Source: Actinomycetales bacterium (GTDB lineage Bacteria > Actinomycetota > Actinomycetes > Actinomycetales > Dermatophilaceae). Taken from it: a stretch of DNA of 64,000 nt. The translations under genes were made by a program, and so were the position numbers. Below are positions 63,572 to 64,000 of the stretch, piece by piece. Below the pieces are notes generated by a model. That model searched no databases and was not told the DNA's origin. It worked only from the letters and a program-made list of their open reading frames with translations. The first letter of the stretch is position 1. Every line of letters begins with the position of its first letter. The DNA lies in assembly GCA_016711095.1 (NCBI GenBank), contig JADJTP010000002.1, forward strand, positions 186,001 through 250,000, written 5' to 3'.

Positions 63572-64000
63572 GTGAGCGGGGCGCTGGTGTCGCAGATCAT
63601 CGTCGTCGCTGTGCTCAGCACGGTGCTCGCCTTCCTCTTCGCCGCCGCCGAGTCCGCGTTGCACCGGATGTCCCGGGTGCGGGCCCAGGAGCTTTTCGAC
63701 GAGGGCCGAGTTGGATCTCGCTCGCTCATGGTCGTCGTCGCAGACTCCACCCCGTATGCCGCAGTCCTCGCCTTCCTGCGCGTCGTCGCTGAGGCTGCCA
63801 CCGCGGTGCTCATCACGGTGGCGGTCTTCGGCCTGACTGACTCGTTGGGCAAGGCGCTCGCGATCTCGATCGGCGCGATGGCGGTGGTCTCCTTCGTCAT
63901 CGTCGGGGTGTCGCCGCGGACGTTGGGGCGACAGAATTACGACCGGGTGGCCCTCGTCGCCGCTCCGGTCATGCGCGGACTTCGCACGGTGCTCGGGCCG
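63572..64000 (+). CDS. CNNM/CBS-domain (CorC, hemolysin-like) membrane protein, 3' end outside window
   Basis: The frame from GTG 63572 is open to the last base (143 codons). The visible part is the N-terminal CNNM (DUF21) membrane domain: TVLAFLFAAAESALHRMSRV, AATAVLITVAVFGLTD, MAVVSFVIVGVSPRTLGRQN. The CBS pair and CorC domain expected after it lie beyond the window. Relatives transport Mg or other divalent ions. It starts 3 bp after ybeY and is probably co-transcribed with it. Confidence 0.88.
   Translation, partial: MSGALVSQIIVVAVLSTVLAFLFAAAESALHRMSRVRAQELFDEGRVGSRSLMVVVADSTPYAAVLAFLRVVAEAATAVLITVAVFGLTDSLGKALAISIGAMAVVSFVIVGVSPRTLGRQNYDRVALVAAPVMRGLRTVLGP

Overview
The window looks like a chromosomal segment of a high-GC actinobacterium. 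The gene order (gltBD-pyk, pdtaR, polA-rpsA, ileS-folC-ndk, hrcA-dnaJ-rsmE-HIT-phoH-ybeY), the ANTAR regulator, the DUF4233/DUF3097/DUF4870 families, the T-box in front of ileS and the ATGA/GTGA-coupled starts all fit Micrococcales, perhaps Intrasporangiaceae. The family-level placement is inference. I see no phage, IS element, CRISPR array or rRNA operon, and one tRNA (Leu, anticodon CAA).

Layout. 1-7 kb: gltB (cut by the window edge), gltD, pyk. 7-12.3 kb: AraC/VOC pair, tRNA-Leu, pdtaR, a DUF554 membrane protein, a GNAT enzyme overlapping a wax-ester-synthase/DGAT-like gene. 12.5-21.5 kb: an aromatic-acid island with a 3-hydroxybenzoate 6-hydroxylase-like flavoprotein, an aryl/acyl-CoA ligase and an IclR regulator, then a four-gene minus-strand operon (SDR, amidohydrolase, MaoC hydratase, acyl-CoA dehydrogenase) divergent from a MarR regulator. 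This second part matches the phd/cou type of phenylpropanoid side-chain degradation known from Corynebacterium and Rhodococcus. 21.5-27.7 kb: polA, histidine phosphatase, methyltransferase, rpsA. 27.8-33.1 kb: a ugp-like glycerol-3-phosphate/glycerophosphodiester ABC transporter with a phosphodiesterase. 33.1-39.5 kb: T-box leader, ileS, GNAT, folC, DUF4233, ndk. 39.5-48.6 kb: HD hydrolase, FUSC protein, rfbB, an aromatic-acid MFS carrier, a PCD-VOC fusion, gamma-carbonic anhydrase, lpd, a VOC protein, Hsp20. 48.7-53.6 kb: NAD-dependent formate dehydrogenase fdsGBA, with fdsB broken by one extra base in a G8 run. 53.7-64 kb: hemW, DUF4870, DUF3097, hrcA-dnaJ-rsmE, a GerMN/Gmad2 protein with its ECF sigma factor, HIT, phoH, ybeY and the start of a CNNM/CBS protein.

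Regulation. Several circuits can be read directly. The 12.5 kb hydroxylase and the 42.9 kb aromatic-acid carrier, 30 kb apart, carry nearly the same 17-bp palindrome upstream, suggesting one regulon, perhaps of the IclR protein. The MarR/SDR intergenic region has a perfect palindrome between -35 and -10 of the operon promoter. HrcA-type CIRCE elements precede both hrcA and hsp20. ileS has a T-box with an AUC specifier. Many genes appear leaderless, with a TANNNT hexamer 6-7 nt before the start codon.

The most striking signal is not a gene. The non-palindromic octamer GTATGCCG occurs at least 63 times (34 forward, 29 reverse), about once per kb, against roughly 2-3 expected from composition and about 5 for the control CTATGCCG. 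It lies in genes and intergenic DNA, and one inverted pair builds a 13-bp intercistronic hairpin. This resembles the behaviour of DNA-uptake sequences, though a methylation target or chromosome-organisation motif is also possible.
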